A stretch of 64,000 bases of DNA from an uncultured Eubacteriales bacterium (lineage in GTDB: Bacteria > Bacillota > Clostridia > Lachnospirales > Lachnospiraceae), in contig CASFID010000061.1 in assembly GCA_949294665.1 (NCBI GenBank), positions 1 through 64,000 on the forward strand, in the 5' to 3' direction. The translations under genes and the position numbers were made by a program. The notes under the pieces are model-generated. The model worked only from the letters and a program-made list of their open reading frames with translations, searched no databases and was not told where the DNA came from. Positions 33,905 to 42,331 of the stretch are shown one piece after another; position 1 is the first letter of the stretch; every line of letters begins with the position of its first letter.

Positions 33905-35722
33905 ATGGCGAAAAAAGAAAGCCAAGAAGGTAAGCCGAAAAAGGGATTACCACGCCTTATGGAGTTGGCTATGACGCAAAAAGTACCCATGGCGGGAGGG
34001 ATGATACTTTCTGCTTTAGCAACTATTGCGTCATTCCTGCCCTATCTGGCCATTTACTTTATCATTCAGGAGATTGTTGGTGCCTACCCTGATTTCAGTC
34101 TTTTGGATGTTCCAAAAGTGCTGGGATATGGAGGGATGGCTTTAGGCGGTGTTCTTCTGAATGTGCTGCTTTATACTGCGTCAGTGGCACTCTCCCATAT
34201 TGCAGCCTATGGTACTTTGTATCAGTGTAAGATTAACTATGTATCTCACATCACGAAGCTCCCCCTGGGTTATCACTTGAAGATGGGCAGCGGCAGACTG
34301 CGAAAAATCATGGATGATAACATTGAGAGTCTGGAAGGATTTATCGCTCATGACCTTCCTAACATGATTTCAGCTTTTGTTGCTCCGGTGGTTATGCTGG
34401 TGCTGGTGTTCGCAGTAGACTGGCGCTTTGGTTTGGCCGCCTTTGTAGGGATTATCGTTTCTTTCCTGGTATATGGAGTTACTTCCGGTGGTAGCAAGAC
34501 AAAAAAATTGATGGAAGACTACCAGGTTTCTTTGGAGGATATGAGCAATGCTTCTGTGGAATATATACGAGGGATAGCTGTAGTCAAAGCGTTTCGGCAG
34601 ACTGCATTTTCCTTTAAGCGGCTGCATGACTCTATCAAAAATTATACCAAGACTGTTATCCCTTATTCACTGAGCCAGGAGCTGATGACAGCGGCTTTTA
34701 CCGCAGCTCTTAATGGGATTTATCTATTCATTATCCCTGTGGGCATTTGGATTGGTGGTTCGACAAACGACTATCCGTCATTTGTGGCATCTTTTATTTT
34801 CTATCTGATTTTTGTTCCGGTGATTGCTTCTATCTTGATGAAAGTGTTATATGCTTCTGTAAATGCCATGCAGGTAGGCAATGCTGTGGAACACATGGAT
34901 CAGGTGTTGGCTGAACCGGAGATTGCGGAAAAAAAGACTTCTCAAAAACCGGCTGCATACGATGTAGTTTATGACGATGTAACATTCTCCTATGCGGAAG
35001 ATGAAGCCAATGCAGCTTTGCAATCAGTGTCATTCACTGCACCACAGGGTAAAGTCACTGCCATTGTCGGCCCGTCTGGTGGCGGTAAAAGCACCATTGC
35101 CAGTCTACTTCCCCGTTTTTACGATGTGGAACAAGGGGCTATTCGTATTGGCGGATTAGATATACGTGATATAAGTACTGGCGACCTGATGGATACAGTG
35201 AGCTTTGTATTCCAGGACAATTTTTTGTTCAAACAAAGCATTTTCGAAAATATTCGTATGGGACGCCCAGAGGCCACAGAAGAAGAAGTCATAGCTGCTG
35301 CCAAAGCTGCCCAGTGCCATGAATTTGTCTCAGAGCTGCCGCAGGGATATCAAACCATATTCGGTAAAGATGGAGTGAAACTCTCCGGTGGCCAGATTCA
35401 GCGCATCTCTATAGCAAGAGCCATTGTAAAAAATGCGCCCATCCTGGTACTGGACGAGGCCACTTCTTTCAGCGATCCAGAGAATGAGCATTTAATTCAA
35501 CAGGCTCTTTCGGAGCTGATGAAAGGTAAAACCGTTATTATGATTGCTCATCGTCTTTCTACTGTACGAAACGCCGATCAAATTCTTGTAGTGGATCATG
35601 GCCGGATCGTGCAATCTGGCACCCACAATGAATTAGTGGCCCAGGAAGGCCGCTATCAGGACTTGTGGAACAATTATACCAGGGCCTTAACCTGGAAATT
35701 CAACATAGGAAAGGAGGCATAA
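33905..35722 (+). CDS. ABC half-transporter 1 (exporter fold, IrtA/YbtP/SiaD-like role proposed)
   Basis: A 605-residue fused transporter with six membrane segments (about 30-330) and a C-terminal ATPase: Walker A GPSGGGKSTIA, Q-loop FQDNFLF, signature LSGGQIQRISIARA, Walker B ILVLDEATSFSDPENE and switch His in IAHRLST. It pairs with the gene starting 3 nt after its stop. Exporter-fold pairs next to AraC, ECF and DtxR genes resemble iron-siderophore or heme systems (YbtPQ, IrtAB, streptococcal siaDE) that import despite their fold. Drug export cannot be excluded from sequence alone. Confidence 0.88.
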   Translation: MAKKESQEGKPKKGLPRLMELAMTQKVPMAGGMILSALATIASFLPYLAIYFIIQEIVGAYPDFSLLDVPKVLGYGGMALGGVLLNVLLYTASVALSHIAAYGTLYQCKINYVSHITKLPLGYHLKMGSGRLRKIMDDNIESLEGFIAHDLPNMISAFVAPVVMLVLVFAVDWRFGLAAFVGIIVSFLVYGVTSGGSKTKKLMEDYQVSLEDMSNASVEYIRGIAVVKAFRQTAFSFKRLHDSIKNYTKTVIPYSLSQELMTAAFTAALNGIYLFIIPVGIWIGGSTNDYPSFVASFIFYLIFVPVIASILMKVLYASVNAMQVGNAVEHMDQVLAEPEIAEKKTSQKPAAYDVVYDDVTFSYAEDEANAALQSVSFTAPQGKVTAIVGPSGGGKSTIASLLPRFYDVEQGAIRIGGLDIRDISTGDLMDTVSFVFQDNFLFKQSIFENIRMGRPEATEEEVIAAAKAAQCHEFVSELPQGYQTIFGKDGVKLSGGQIQRISIARAIVKNAPILVLDEATSFSDPENEHLIQQALSELMKGKTVIMIAHRLSTVRNADQILVVDHGRIVQSGTHNELVAQEGRYQDLWNNYTRALTWKFNIGKEA

Positions 35723-35725
35723 GCC

Positions 35726-37462
35726 ATGATGAATTTGAAAGAGATGTTTCAGCTCTCAGACCGTGGAGCAAAAGATTTGAAAAAAGGCATTTTTGCCTGC
35801 ACGCTTACTAACCTTTCCTTAATGCTGTCTGTGGTTGTTACTGTCCAGATTTTTCTGGAAATATTAAAGCCTCTGACTGGCGAAGCGGTTTCCTGGGATA
35901 AAATGTGGTTTCTCTTTGGAGCCGGTGTCGTAGCGGTAGTTGTCCATTTCCTCTGCTGCAAAAACGATTACCGAAAGACCTATGTATCCTGCTATACAGC
36001 AGCAGAGGACTCCCGCATTCGTATTGCCGAGCTGGTTCGTAAATTTCCCATGAGTGTGTTTAATAATAAAGATCTGACGGAACTGACCACCAACATGATG
36101 GGTGACTGCGCCAGCATTGAACACTCCATGAGCCATATCGTGCCACCCTTGATGGCAAACGCAATTTCCTGCACTCTCATCTGTATCTGTGTCATGATTT
36201 TTGACTGGCGCATGGGGCTATCCATTTTCTGTACACTGCCTCTGGCTTTTCTCATTATCTTTGGAAGCCGGAAGATTCAGGAGCGAGGCAGCAAAAAACA
36301 AGTTGCCGCAAAACTGAAAGCTTCGGAAGAAGAACAGGAATACCTGGAAGGTATCCGTATTATCAAGTCCTGCCATCTGGACGGAGAAAAATTTTCCAAG
36401 CTGAATGATGCCTTAAAGGAACTGAAACAACAATCTATACATATGGAGTTGGGTACCAGTGTATTTATCTCCATCGCCCAATTTGTTTTACAGGCAGGAA
36501 TCGGAATCACTGTTTTTGTGGGTGTTCACCTTTTGACAGGAGGCAGTATCACTATTTTGCCATTGCTTTTATCTTTGGTAATCGTATGCCGGATGTATGG
36601 GCCTATCCTGACGATTCTCACTCTACTGCCGATGTTGTTTCATACCCTGGTATCTACTCAACGTATGCGAGAACTGGCGAGCATTCCTGTAATGGAAGGA
36701 CGCACAGATGTGCCAATAGAAAGTTGTGACATTACCTTTGAACATGTCAGCTTTGCTTATAATGAAGAGCTTGTGCTGAAAGATGTAAACGCCACGATTC
36801 CACAGGGAAAGATTACTGCTTTGGTTGGGCCATCGGGCAGCGGCAAGAGTACCATGTCTCGGTTGATAGCTCGATTTTGGGATGTAAACGGCGGTACGAT
36901 CAAGGTCGGCGGTGTTGATGTGAAAACTCTCGATCCTGAGTATCTCATGGGATATATGTCCTTTGTATTCCAGGATGTGACGCTGTTCAATGATACCGTT
37001 TGGAATAATATCAAGATTGGTAATCTTGACGCCACAGATGAACAGGTTCTGGCCGCAGCAAAGGCCGCCTGCTGCGATGAATTTGTAAAGCGGTTATCGG
37101 ATGGCTACAATACCCTGCTGGGAGAGAATGGAAGTACCCTGTCCGGCGGTGAGCGCCAGCGAATTTCCATTGCCCGTGCGCTCTTAAAGGACGCTCCTAT
37201 TATTCTTCTTGACGAGGCGACAGAATCCCTTGATCCAGAGAATGAGGTGCTGATTCAGAACGCAATTTCTCATTTGATTCAGGGGAAAACAGTTCTTGTC
37301 ATTGCCCACCGGCTTCGCACGGTTGCAGACGCCGATCAGATTCTTGTCCTGAATCATGGCTGCATCGAAGAAACAGGAAATCATGAACAGCTGATGGCCA
37401 AGAATGGACTGTACCACCATCTTTATGAAATCCAGCGTAAAAGCCAAGAATGGGCTGTCTAA
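35726..37462 (+). CDS. ABC half-transporter 2 (exporter fold, partner of previous gene)
   Basis: A 578-residue fused transporter with six membrane segments in the first 310 residues and an ATPase domain: Walker A GPSGSGKSTMSRL, Q-loop FQDVTLF, signature LSGGERQRISIARA, Walker B IILLDEATESLDPENE, switch His IAHRLRT. AAAGGAGG lies within the last codons of the preceding gene, so the two are translationally coupled and should form a heterodimer. Both ATP sites look intact. There is no terminator before the next promoter at 37499. Confidence 0.88.
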   Translation: MMNLKEMFQLSDRGAKDLKKGIFACTLTNLSLMLSVVVTVQIFLEILKPLTGEAVSWDKMWFLFGAGVVAVVVHFLCCKNDYRKTYVSCYTAAEDSRIRIAELVRKFPMSVFNNKDLTELTTNMMGDCASIEHSMSHIVPPLMANAISCTLICICVMIFDWRMGLSIFCTLPLAFLIIFGSRKIQERGSKKQVAAKLKASEEEQEYLEGIRIIKSCHLDGEKFSKLNDALKELKQQSIHMELGTSVFISIAQFVLQAGIGITVFVGVHLLTGGSITILPLLLSLVIVCRMYGPILTILTLLPMLFHTLVSTQRMRELASIPVMEGRTDVPIESCDITFEHVSFAYNEELVLKDVNATIPQGKITALVGPSGSGKSTMSRLIARFWDVNGGTIKVGGVDVKTLDPEYLMGYMSFVFQDVTLFNDTVWNNIKIGNLDATDEQVLAAAKAACCDEFVKRLSDGYNTLLGENGSTLSGGERQRISIARALLKDAPIILLDEATESLDPENEVLIQNAISHLIQGKTVLVIAHRLRTVADADQILVLNHGCIEETGNHEQLMAKNGLYHHLYEIQRKSQEWAV

Positions 37463-37487
37463 ACTCAGTGTCAGATGGAGCATTTTT
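37461..37487 (+). promoter_or_regulatory. Upstream element A of the araC-ECF promoter
   Basis: Second copy of the 27-bp block (AAACTCA ... GGAGCATTTTT), beginning at the last base of the preceding gene's stop codon. It differs from the 33781 copy at three positions only. Confidence 0.7.
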
Positions 37488-37498
37488 GTTTGGCGGAG

Positions 37499-37527
37499 TG
37501 GAAAAGCAAATGTGGGAATGGTATACT
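37499..37527 (+). promoter_or_regulatory. Promoter of the araC-ECF-dtxR operon
   Basis: A weak -35 (TGGAAA, 37499-37504) and TATACT (37522-37527) are 17 bp apart. The poor -35 box fits a promoter that needs an activator bound just upstream. Confidence 0.65.
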
Positions 37528-37533
37528 AAAAAC

Positions 37534-37551
37534 GGTTAGCTAAGTCTAACC
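37534..37551 (+). promoter_or_regulatory. DtxR-like box at the araC-ECF start point
   Basis: GGTTAG-N6-CTAACC, a perfect 6-bp inverted repeat starting 6 nt after the -10 box, matching the box at 33856-33873 in sequence, spacing and position. Confidence 0.68.
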
Positions 37552-37568
37552 AAAAAGGAGGTGTGCTT

Positions 37569-38552
37569 TTGGAGCCAACAGCTATTCTTCCAATTTATAT
37601 GGGTGAATTAAAAACCCAGGAGAATATTCGTGTACTGACAAATACTTCTCAGCGGATCGTTTATCAAATTGATTGTGTGGATGGAACCGGTACGGTAGAA
37701 GTGCTGACACTTTTTCCCGGTGTCGTACTGCAATTTCATAGTTTCCACTGCAAATCCTTTCATCTGGCTGAAAGTAAAGAAGTGGGAAACAGCTTAAAGA
37801 TCAATTACTGCCTGGAGGGGCGCATGGAAGTGCGTATGTCTGACAACTTGCTTTTGTTTATGGAACCAGGAAATCTGAGCATTGATATACGAAAAGCCCA
37901 GGACAGTTTTCAGTTTCCCTGCGGCCATTATCATGGCACAGAAATTTTGTTCCATTCTTCTGTTTTAAGTCGGGATGCACCGGAACTTTTGAAAATTCTT
38001 GGTGTAGATGGCAGGCAGGTGCAGGAAAGATTTTGCCGGGAATCACAGAATTATGTCATCCGGGCAGATGAGCGGCTTCGGAAATTGTTTGAGGATATGG
38101 GAACTGCACCTCCAGAGTGCAGGATGCCATACCTGCAAATGAAAATAGCAGAATTGCTTCTTCTGCTTTGTACATCGGAAATGCCTGAAAAGAGTGATGA
38201 AAGTTCCTTTATGACCATGGGGCAGGTACAGATTGCCAAACAGGTCATGGAAATTATCAGCGCCGATTTAAGCAGGCATTATTCCATTGAAAGTCTTGCT
38301 ATTCCTTTTGGCATCAGTCCTTCCTCGCTGAAGAACTATTTCTTTGGCGTATATGGAAAGAACATTTCAACCTGGTTGCGTGAAGCTCGAATGTCTGCCG
38401 CTTCTCTGGCTCTGCGGGAAGGTAATCAGCCTGTCGCAGAGATTGCGGCCAGCGTCGGGTACGAAAATGCCAGCAAATTTTCGGCAGCTTTCAAAAATTT
38501 TCTGGGTGAAACCCCGTTGGAATACCGGCGGCAGAGCCGGTGTGGAATCTAA
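37569..38552 (+). CDS. AraC-family transcriptional regulator (YbtA-like role)
   Basis: A 327-residue regulator. The N-terminal 200 residues form the ligand/dimer part (VLQFHSFHCKSFHLAE, LKINYCLEGRMEVRMSDN). The C-terminal 100 residues carry the double AraC helix-turn-helix (IESLAIPFGISPSSLKNYFFGVYGKN, then QPVAEIAASVGYENASKFSAAFKNFLGETPLEYRR). I choose TTG 37569 because AAAGGAGG precedes it at 8 nt; an earlier GTG overlaps the ribosome site. It heads the ECF operon and probably activates both island promoters, as YbtA does for siderophore genes. Confidence 0.9.
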   Translation: MEPTAILPIYMGELKTQENIRVLTNTSQRIVYQIDCVDGTGTVEVLTLFPGVVLQFHSFHCKSFHLAESKEVGNSLKINYCLEGRMEVRMSDNLLLFMEPGNLSIDIRKAQDSFQFPCGHYHGTEILFHSSVLSRDAPELLKILGVDGRQVQERFCRESQNYVIRADERLRKLFEDMGTAPPECRMPYLQMKIAELLLLLCTSEMPEKSDESSFMTMGQVQIAKQVMEIISADLSRHYSIESLAIPFGISPSSLKNYFFGVYGKNISTWLREARMSAASLALREGNQPVAEIAASVGYENASKFSAAFKNFLGETPLEYRRQSRCGI

Positions 38553-38575
38553 ATTATTTTTTGGAGGTACATAAA

Positions 38576-39172
38576 ATGAGCAACAAAACGAACACAAAAA
38601 AGTCTAAACGGCTGGTATCTGCAGGCGTATTCATTGCCTTATACTTTGTCGTATTCCTGATTATTGGAATGTGCTGTATGCCGGTTCCACCTCTTTATCT
38701 TTGTATGTCCAGCTTGATTGCCTTAGTAGCCGCTCCGGTTTACCTAATGCTGCTGGCAAAAGCTCCTATGCACGGCCCCATCTTTATTGCTGCAATGCTG
38801 CCATGCCTATTCCTTCTTCTTCAAGGGAACATCTGGGTTGTAGCTGTGACAGGTGCCATCGCAGGTATCCTTGCGGAAATCATCGCCGGTGTTGGGAAGT
38901 TCCGTAACAACAAGCTGAACATTTTAAGTTATGTGTTCTTTTCCCAGAATCTGTTGGGTGGTTTCCTTCCCATCTGGATCATGCGGGACTACTACTTCGC
39001 CGATACGTTAGAGCGTGGCATGAGTGCAGATTTTTGTAATACTTTGGAGGCCATGACTCCTATTTGGGTGCTGTTCCTGATGATTGTTGGAACGGTCGTT
39101 TTTGCCCTAATCGGTTGTGCCGTTGGGAAGAAGATGTTTAAAAAGCATTTTGAGAAGGCTGGAATGGTATGA
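38576..39172 (+). CDS. ECF transporter substrate-binding (S) membrane component, Trep_Strep-like
   Basis: A 198-residue membrane protein with five to six hydrophobic segments and the ECF S-component feel: a basic N-terminus (KKSKRLVSAGVFIALYFVVF), a conserved AGILAEIIAGVGKFRNNKLN loop, and a last segment ending in Lys-rich GKKMFKKHF. It resembles the MptD/Trep_Strep family, found with SiaFGH-type heme or iron ECF systems. TTTGGAGG precedes the ATG, and its stop overlaps the start of the T gene. The ligand is inferred from gene company, not from binding residues. Confidence 0.82.
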   Translation: MSNKTNTKKSKRLVSAGVFIALYFVVFLIIGMCCMPVPPLYLCMSSLIALVAAPVYLMLLAKAPMHGPIFIAAMLPCLFLLLQGNIWVVAVTGAIAGILAEIIAGVGKFRNNKLNILSYVFFSQNLLGGFLPIWIMRDYYFADTLERGMSADFCNTLEAMTPIWVLFLMIVGTVVFALIGCAVGKKMFKKHFEKAGMV

Positions 39173-39852
39173 TGAGAAAAAGAGAAGTAAAATTTGATCT
39201 GCGGACAAAGCTGATGCTGATATTGGTTGTGAATCTCTTTTTACTTCTCAGCCATTCCCTTATCTTTGAGCTGGTTTTAGTATTCGGTTGTCTGCTTCTC
39301 ATCACGATTGACGGACAGTGCAAAAGTGCATTTCATTTTTTAATTGCTTTTTTCATTATGCTTGGTATCGATCAGCTCCTGACGCCTTATATGAACGGAT
39401 TTGTTTTTACGCTCGTTTCTTTTATTACGGTAGCCTTGAGAAAATTTCTGCCCTGTTTTATCCTTGGCAAATGGATTTTGTCAAAAACCGAGGTCAGCGA
39501 GTTTGTTGCGGTCATGTGGAAGCTGCAGCTTCCGCAGACCGCAATCATTCCGCTGTCTGTAGTGTTTCGCTATTTCCCTACCATCAAAGAAGAATGGGCA
39601 TCGATCCGGGCCGCAATGAAAATGCGGGGAATCCATATTTCCCTGGAACACATTATGGTGCCGTTGCTCATGTCAGCGGTCAATGTCAGTGAAGAACTAT
39701 CAGCAGCGGCTCTCTGTCGTGGGTTGGATAATCCCGCCACCCATACCAGCTTGGTGCAAGTGAAGTTCAGCTATTACGATATAGCGGTTTGGACGATTAC
39801 AGGCATTCTGGCAGTTGCTGCACTCGTTTTAAAGGGGGTGGGGATTTTATGA
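39169..39852 (+). CDS. ECF transporter T component (CbiQ-like)
   Basis: A 227-residue membrane protein with about five hydrophobic segments. The coupling helices that bind the ATPases are recognisable as Ala/Arg/Gly motifs: SIRAAMKMRGI (about 144-154) and SAAALCRGLDN (about 178-188). These match the paired ARG-type signatures of EcfT/CbiQ proteins. It overlaps the S gene by 4 nt and the ATPase gene by 4 nt (ATGA), showing tight coupling in one transporter. Confidence 0.88.
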   Translation: MMRKREVKFDLRTKLMLILVVNLFLLLSHSLIFELVLVFGCLLLITIDGQCKSAFHFLIAFFIMLGIDQLLTPYMNGFVFTLVSFITVALRKFLPCFILGKWILSKTEVSEFVAVMWKLQLPQTAIIPLSVVFRYFPTIKEEWASIRAAMKMRGIHISLEHIMVPLLMSAVNVSEELSAAALCRGLDNPATHTSLVQVKFSYYDIAVWTITGILAVAALVLKGVGIL

Positions 39853-41324
39853 TATGTTTTCAGGATGTTTCCTACTCTTATCAGGAGGATGGCAAATCGA
39901 AAAGCCTGGATTCTATCAATCTGAAAGTAAATGATGGGGAATGCATCCTTCTTTGTGGGAAAAGCGGCTGTGGTAAGACGACCATGACACGCCTGCTAAA
40001 CGGAATGATTCCCAATTTCTACGAAGGAAAGTTACAAGGAGAAGTGCTGCTGGATGGGAAAAATCTTTTTGAATTGCCCATGTATGAGATCTCCAAGCAA
40101 GTAGGCAGCGTCTTTCAAAATCCCCGAACACAGTTCTACACGGTTAATACTACCAGCGAGATTGCTTTTGGCTGCGAAAATCTTGGCATAAAGCCGGAAG
40201 AAATCGCTGGCCGGGTAGAACAAACTGCCAGGGATCTCCAAATCGAATACCTGTTAGATCGGAACATTTTTAATTTGTCTGGCGGCGAGAAACAGATTGT
40301 TGCCTTCGCCAGCATTTATGCGATGTCCCCACAGGTTTATGTTCTGGACGAGCCTTCCTCCAACCTGGATATTCAGGCGATTGAAAAGGTTCGGAAGATT
40401 TTAAGCCTGCTAAAGCAGCAGGGCAAGACGATCATCATCGCAGAACATCGTACCTATTACCTGAAAGAACTGGTAGATCGGGCCATCTACATGGAGAACG
40501 GAAAAATTGTCCGAGAATTTACCATGACAGAATTATCTAACTTGTCCCGTGAAGAACAGCTTCGCAGCGGGATTCGAACGGTGAATTTACTCTCCTATCC
40601 TGTAATGCCACAGACTGTACTGCAAGCTGCCCATGCCATGAGATTGCAAGATGTCCATTGCTTCTATGGGCAAACGGAAGTTTTGTCTATCCCAGAACTA
40701 ACCATCTCATCTGGACAAATCATCGCAATTATCGGCACCAATGGCGCAGGTAAATCCACCTTCATTTCCTATTTGTGTGGGCTTTTGAAAAAGGCAAAAG
40801 GAACTTTTCTATTGGATGGGAAAAAGCAAAACAGAAAAGAACGGGTTCGTGAAAGCTATATGGTTATGCAGGAGGTCAACCACCAGCTTTTTTCCGATAG
40901 TGTTCGGGAAGAAATTGTTTTGGGAAATAATGAAGAATCATCAGATGAAAACCTACAGGCCATAATGAAACTGCTGGACATTACCGAGCTTTCAGAACGT
41001 CATCCCATGACTTTATCCGGCGGACAGAAACAGCGAGTGATTATAGCCTCTGCTATGTTTTGCGGAAAAAAGATTTTATATTTTGACGAACCTACATCTG
41101 GCTTAGATTTCAGCCACATGATACAAACTTGCCAACTTTTGAAGCAACTCAAAGGAGAAAACGAATTTCTCTTTATCATCACTCATGACTATGAATTAAT
41201 AGCATCTGTCTGTGACAGCGTGATTCATATTGAAAACGGTCAGGTTCAGGATCAATATTTACTGGATACAAGTGGCATTAAAAAACTACAGAATTTTTTT
41301 TCATGTGTAAATCAAACAAAGTAA
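39849..41324 (+). CDS. ECF transporter ATPase, two fused ABC domains
   Basis: A 491-residue protein that joins EcfA and EcfA' in one chain. Domain 1 (about 1-235): Walker A LCGKSGCGKTTMTRLLNG, signature LSGGEKQIVAFASI, Walker B VYVLDEPSSNLD. Domain 2 (about 280-485): Walker A IIGTNGAGKSTFISYL, signature LSGGQKQRVIIASAM, Walker B ILYFDEPTSGLDFSH. Both sites look active. The ATG at 39849 overlaps the T-gene stop; an upstream in-frame start would lie inside the T gene without a ribosome site. It powers uptake by the S/T pair. Confidence 0.9.
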   Translation: MICFQDVSYSYQEDGKSKSLDSINLKVNDGECILLCGKSGCGKTTMTRLLNGMIPNFYEGKLQGEVLLDGKNLFELPMYEISKQVGSVFQNPRTQFYTVNTTSEIAFGCENLGIKPEEIAGRVEQTARDLQIEYLLDRNIFNLSGGEKQIVAFASIYAMSPQVYVLDEPSSNLDIQAIEKVRKILSLLKQQGKTIIIAEHRTYYLKELVDRAIYMENGKIVREFTMTELSNLSREEQLRSGIRTVNLLSYPVMPQTVLQAAHAMRLQDVHCFYGQTEVLSIPELTISSGQIIAIIGTNGAGKSTFISYLCGLLKKAKGTFLLDGKKQNRKERVRESYMVMQEVNHQLFSDSVREEIVLGNNEESSDENLQAIMKLLDITELSERHPMTLSGGQKQRVIIASAMFCGKKILYFDEPTSGLDFSHMIQTCQLLKQLKGENEFLFIITHDYELIASVCDSVIHIENGQVQDQYLLDTSGIKKLQNFFSCVNQTK

Positions 41325-41340
41325 AAAGGAGGTGTACCAT

Positions 41341-41733
41341 TTGACTTTAACATCATCTATGGAGGATTATTTAGAAGCTGTTCTTATGGTTCAGCAGAAA
41401 CATGGTTGCGCCCACTGTGTGGATATTTCAAACCATCTAAATGTGACATTGCCCTCTGTAAGTCGGGCTGTTAAAGAACTATCTAAAATGGGTTGTCTGA
41501 TAAAAGAGGCCGATGGTACACTCTCCTTAACGGAAACGGGGTATCGGATTGCCAGCTTGGTCTATGAAAAACACCAATTCTTTACTATGCAACTTATCGA
41601 AGCCGGAGTGCCAGAGGATATTGCAGCGCAGGATGCCTGCCGCCTGGAGCATGTAATCAGCGAAACAAGTTACAGAAAACTCAAAGAGGCTTCCTTGGAA
41701 AAAGATCAGGGGGTGATATTATCGGACGAGTAA
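41341..41733 (+). CDS. DtxR/MntR-family metal-dependent repressor
   Basis: A 130-residue regulator: winged helix (SSMEDYLEAVLMV, VDISNHLNVTLPSVSRAVKELSKMG) and metal-linked dimer domain (VYEKHQFFTMQLIEAG, QDACRLEHVISE). It lacks the SH3-like domain of long DtxR proteins and so is MntR-sized, but the metal motif is C-x-x-E-H as in DtxR, where MntR has E-x-x-E-H. That favours iron over manganese. I start it at TTG 41341 behind AAAGGAGG, the same unusual TTG start as the araC gene; a GTG at 41332 lies inside the ribosome site. It is the likely binder of the two GGTTAG boxes. Confidence 0.87.
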   Translation: MTLTSSMEDYLEAVLMVQQKHGCAHCVDISNHLNVTLPSVSRAVKELSKMGCLIKEADGTLSLTETGYRIASLVYEKHQFFTMQLIEAGVPEDIAAQDACRLEHVISETSYRKLKEASLEKDQGVILSDE

Positions 41734-42152
41734 TCATCTTAGATCTACAGAAACAAGACTCTGATGCATTTGATGAGATTCTTTCCATTCTTAAATGCCA
41801 TCCAGAGATAGAAACATATGAGTTGGCCGGGGAGCCGATACTATCCCTCCCCGGTCTGGAGATCTGTCCAAGCAAACGGAAAGTTTTTCGCAATCGCCAG
41901 GAAATCCAGCTCACCGCAAAAGAATATGAAATTCTTCTGCTTCTTGCAGCTAATAAAGGTCATGTACTTACATACAGCCAAATCTACGAGAAGGTATGGG
42001 GAAATTTTCCCTCTGGGAATGAGAGCAACACCATCGGCTTCCACATCTGCAACCTACGGGAGAAGCTATATGAGGCAGCTCCCAATGCTCCCTTCACCAT
42101 CCGATCCGTCCGGGAAGTTGGATATTGTTTTGAGATACAAGCAGAAAAATAA
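41718..42152 (+). CDS. OmpR-type winged-helix protein, copy 2 (start codon unclear)
   Basis: About 144 residues, closely similar to the protein of 33285-33725 over its whole length, including the unknown N-terminal part (IIGRVIILDLQKQDSDAFDEILSIL) and the winged helix (AKEYEILLLLAANKG ... VREVGYCFEI). Homology begins at an ATT codon at 41718, inside the dtxR end and behind AGGGGGTG; no ATG, GTG or TTG occurs in this frame before TTG 41823, which would remove 35 conserved residues. Options are an ATT start, ribosomal frameshifting from dtxR, or a gene that has lost its start. Confidence 0.7.
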   Translation: MIGRVIILDLQKQDSDAFDEILSILKCHPEIETYELAGEPILSLPGLEICPSKRKVFRNRQEIQLTAKEYEILLLLAANKGHVLTYSQIYEKVWGNFPSGNESNTIGFHICNLREKLYEAAPNAPFTIRSVREVGYCFEIQAEK

Positions 42153-42156
42153 GATT

Positions 42157-42190
42157 CAGCAGTCTGATCCGCTCAGGCTGCTGTTCTTTC
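42157..42190 (+). terminator. Intrinsic terminator closing the iron-type island
   Basis: CAGCAGTCTGA pairs with TCAGGCTGCTG (one G-T pair) around a 5-nt loop, followed by a T-rich stretch, 4 nt after the last gene. Confidence 0.75.
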
Positions 42191-42331
42191 TTAGATTAAA
42201 AAAATTCTAAGATATCCAAATAATGAGAGAATGATCAACATTCGATATAAGTAATATACAGACACATTTTAAAGCCATTATGTATGGCAAAAGAAATAGC
42301 AGAAAATCTCTACTTTTCTTTTGCCGTTCAA

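Noticed and set aside
33905..37462. Calling the ABC pair a plain multidrug exporter
   Set aside because: The fold alone allows it, but shared promoter design with an ECF uptake operon and a DtxR-like repressor makes a metal or heme role more likely; the drug option is kept only as an alternative.
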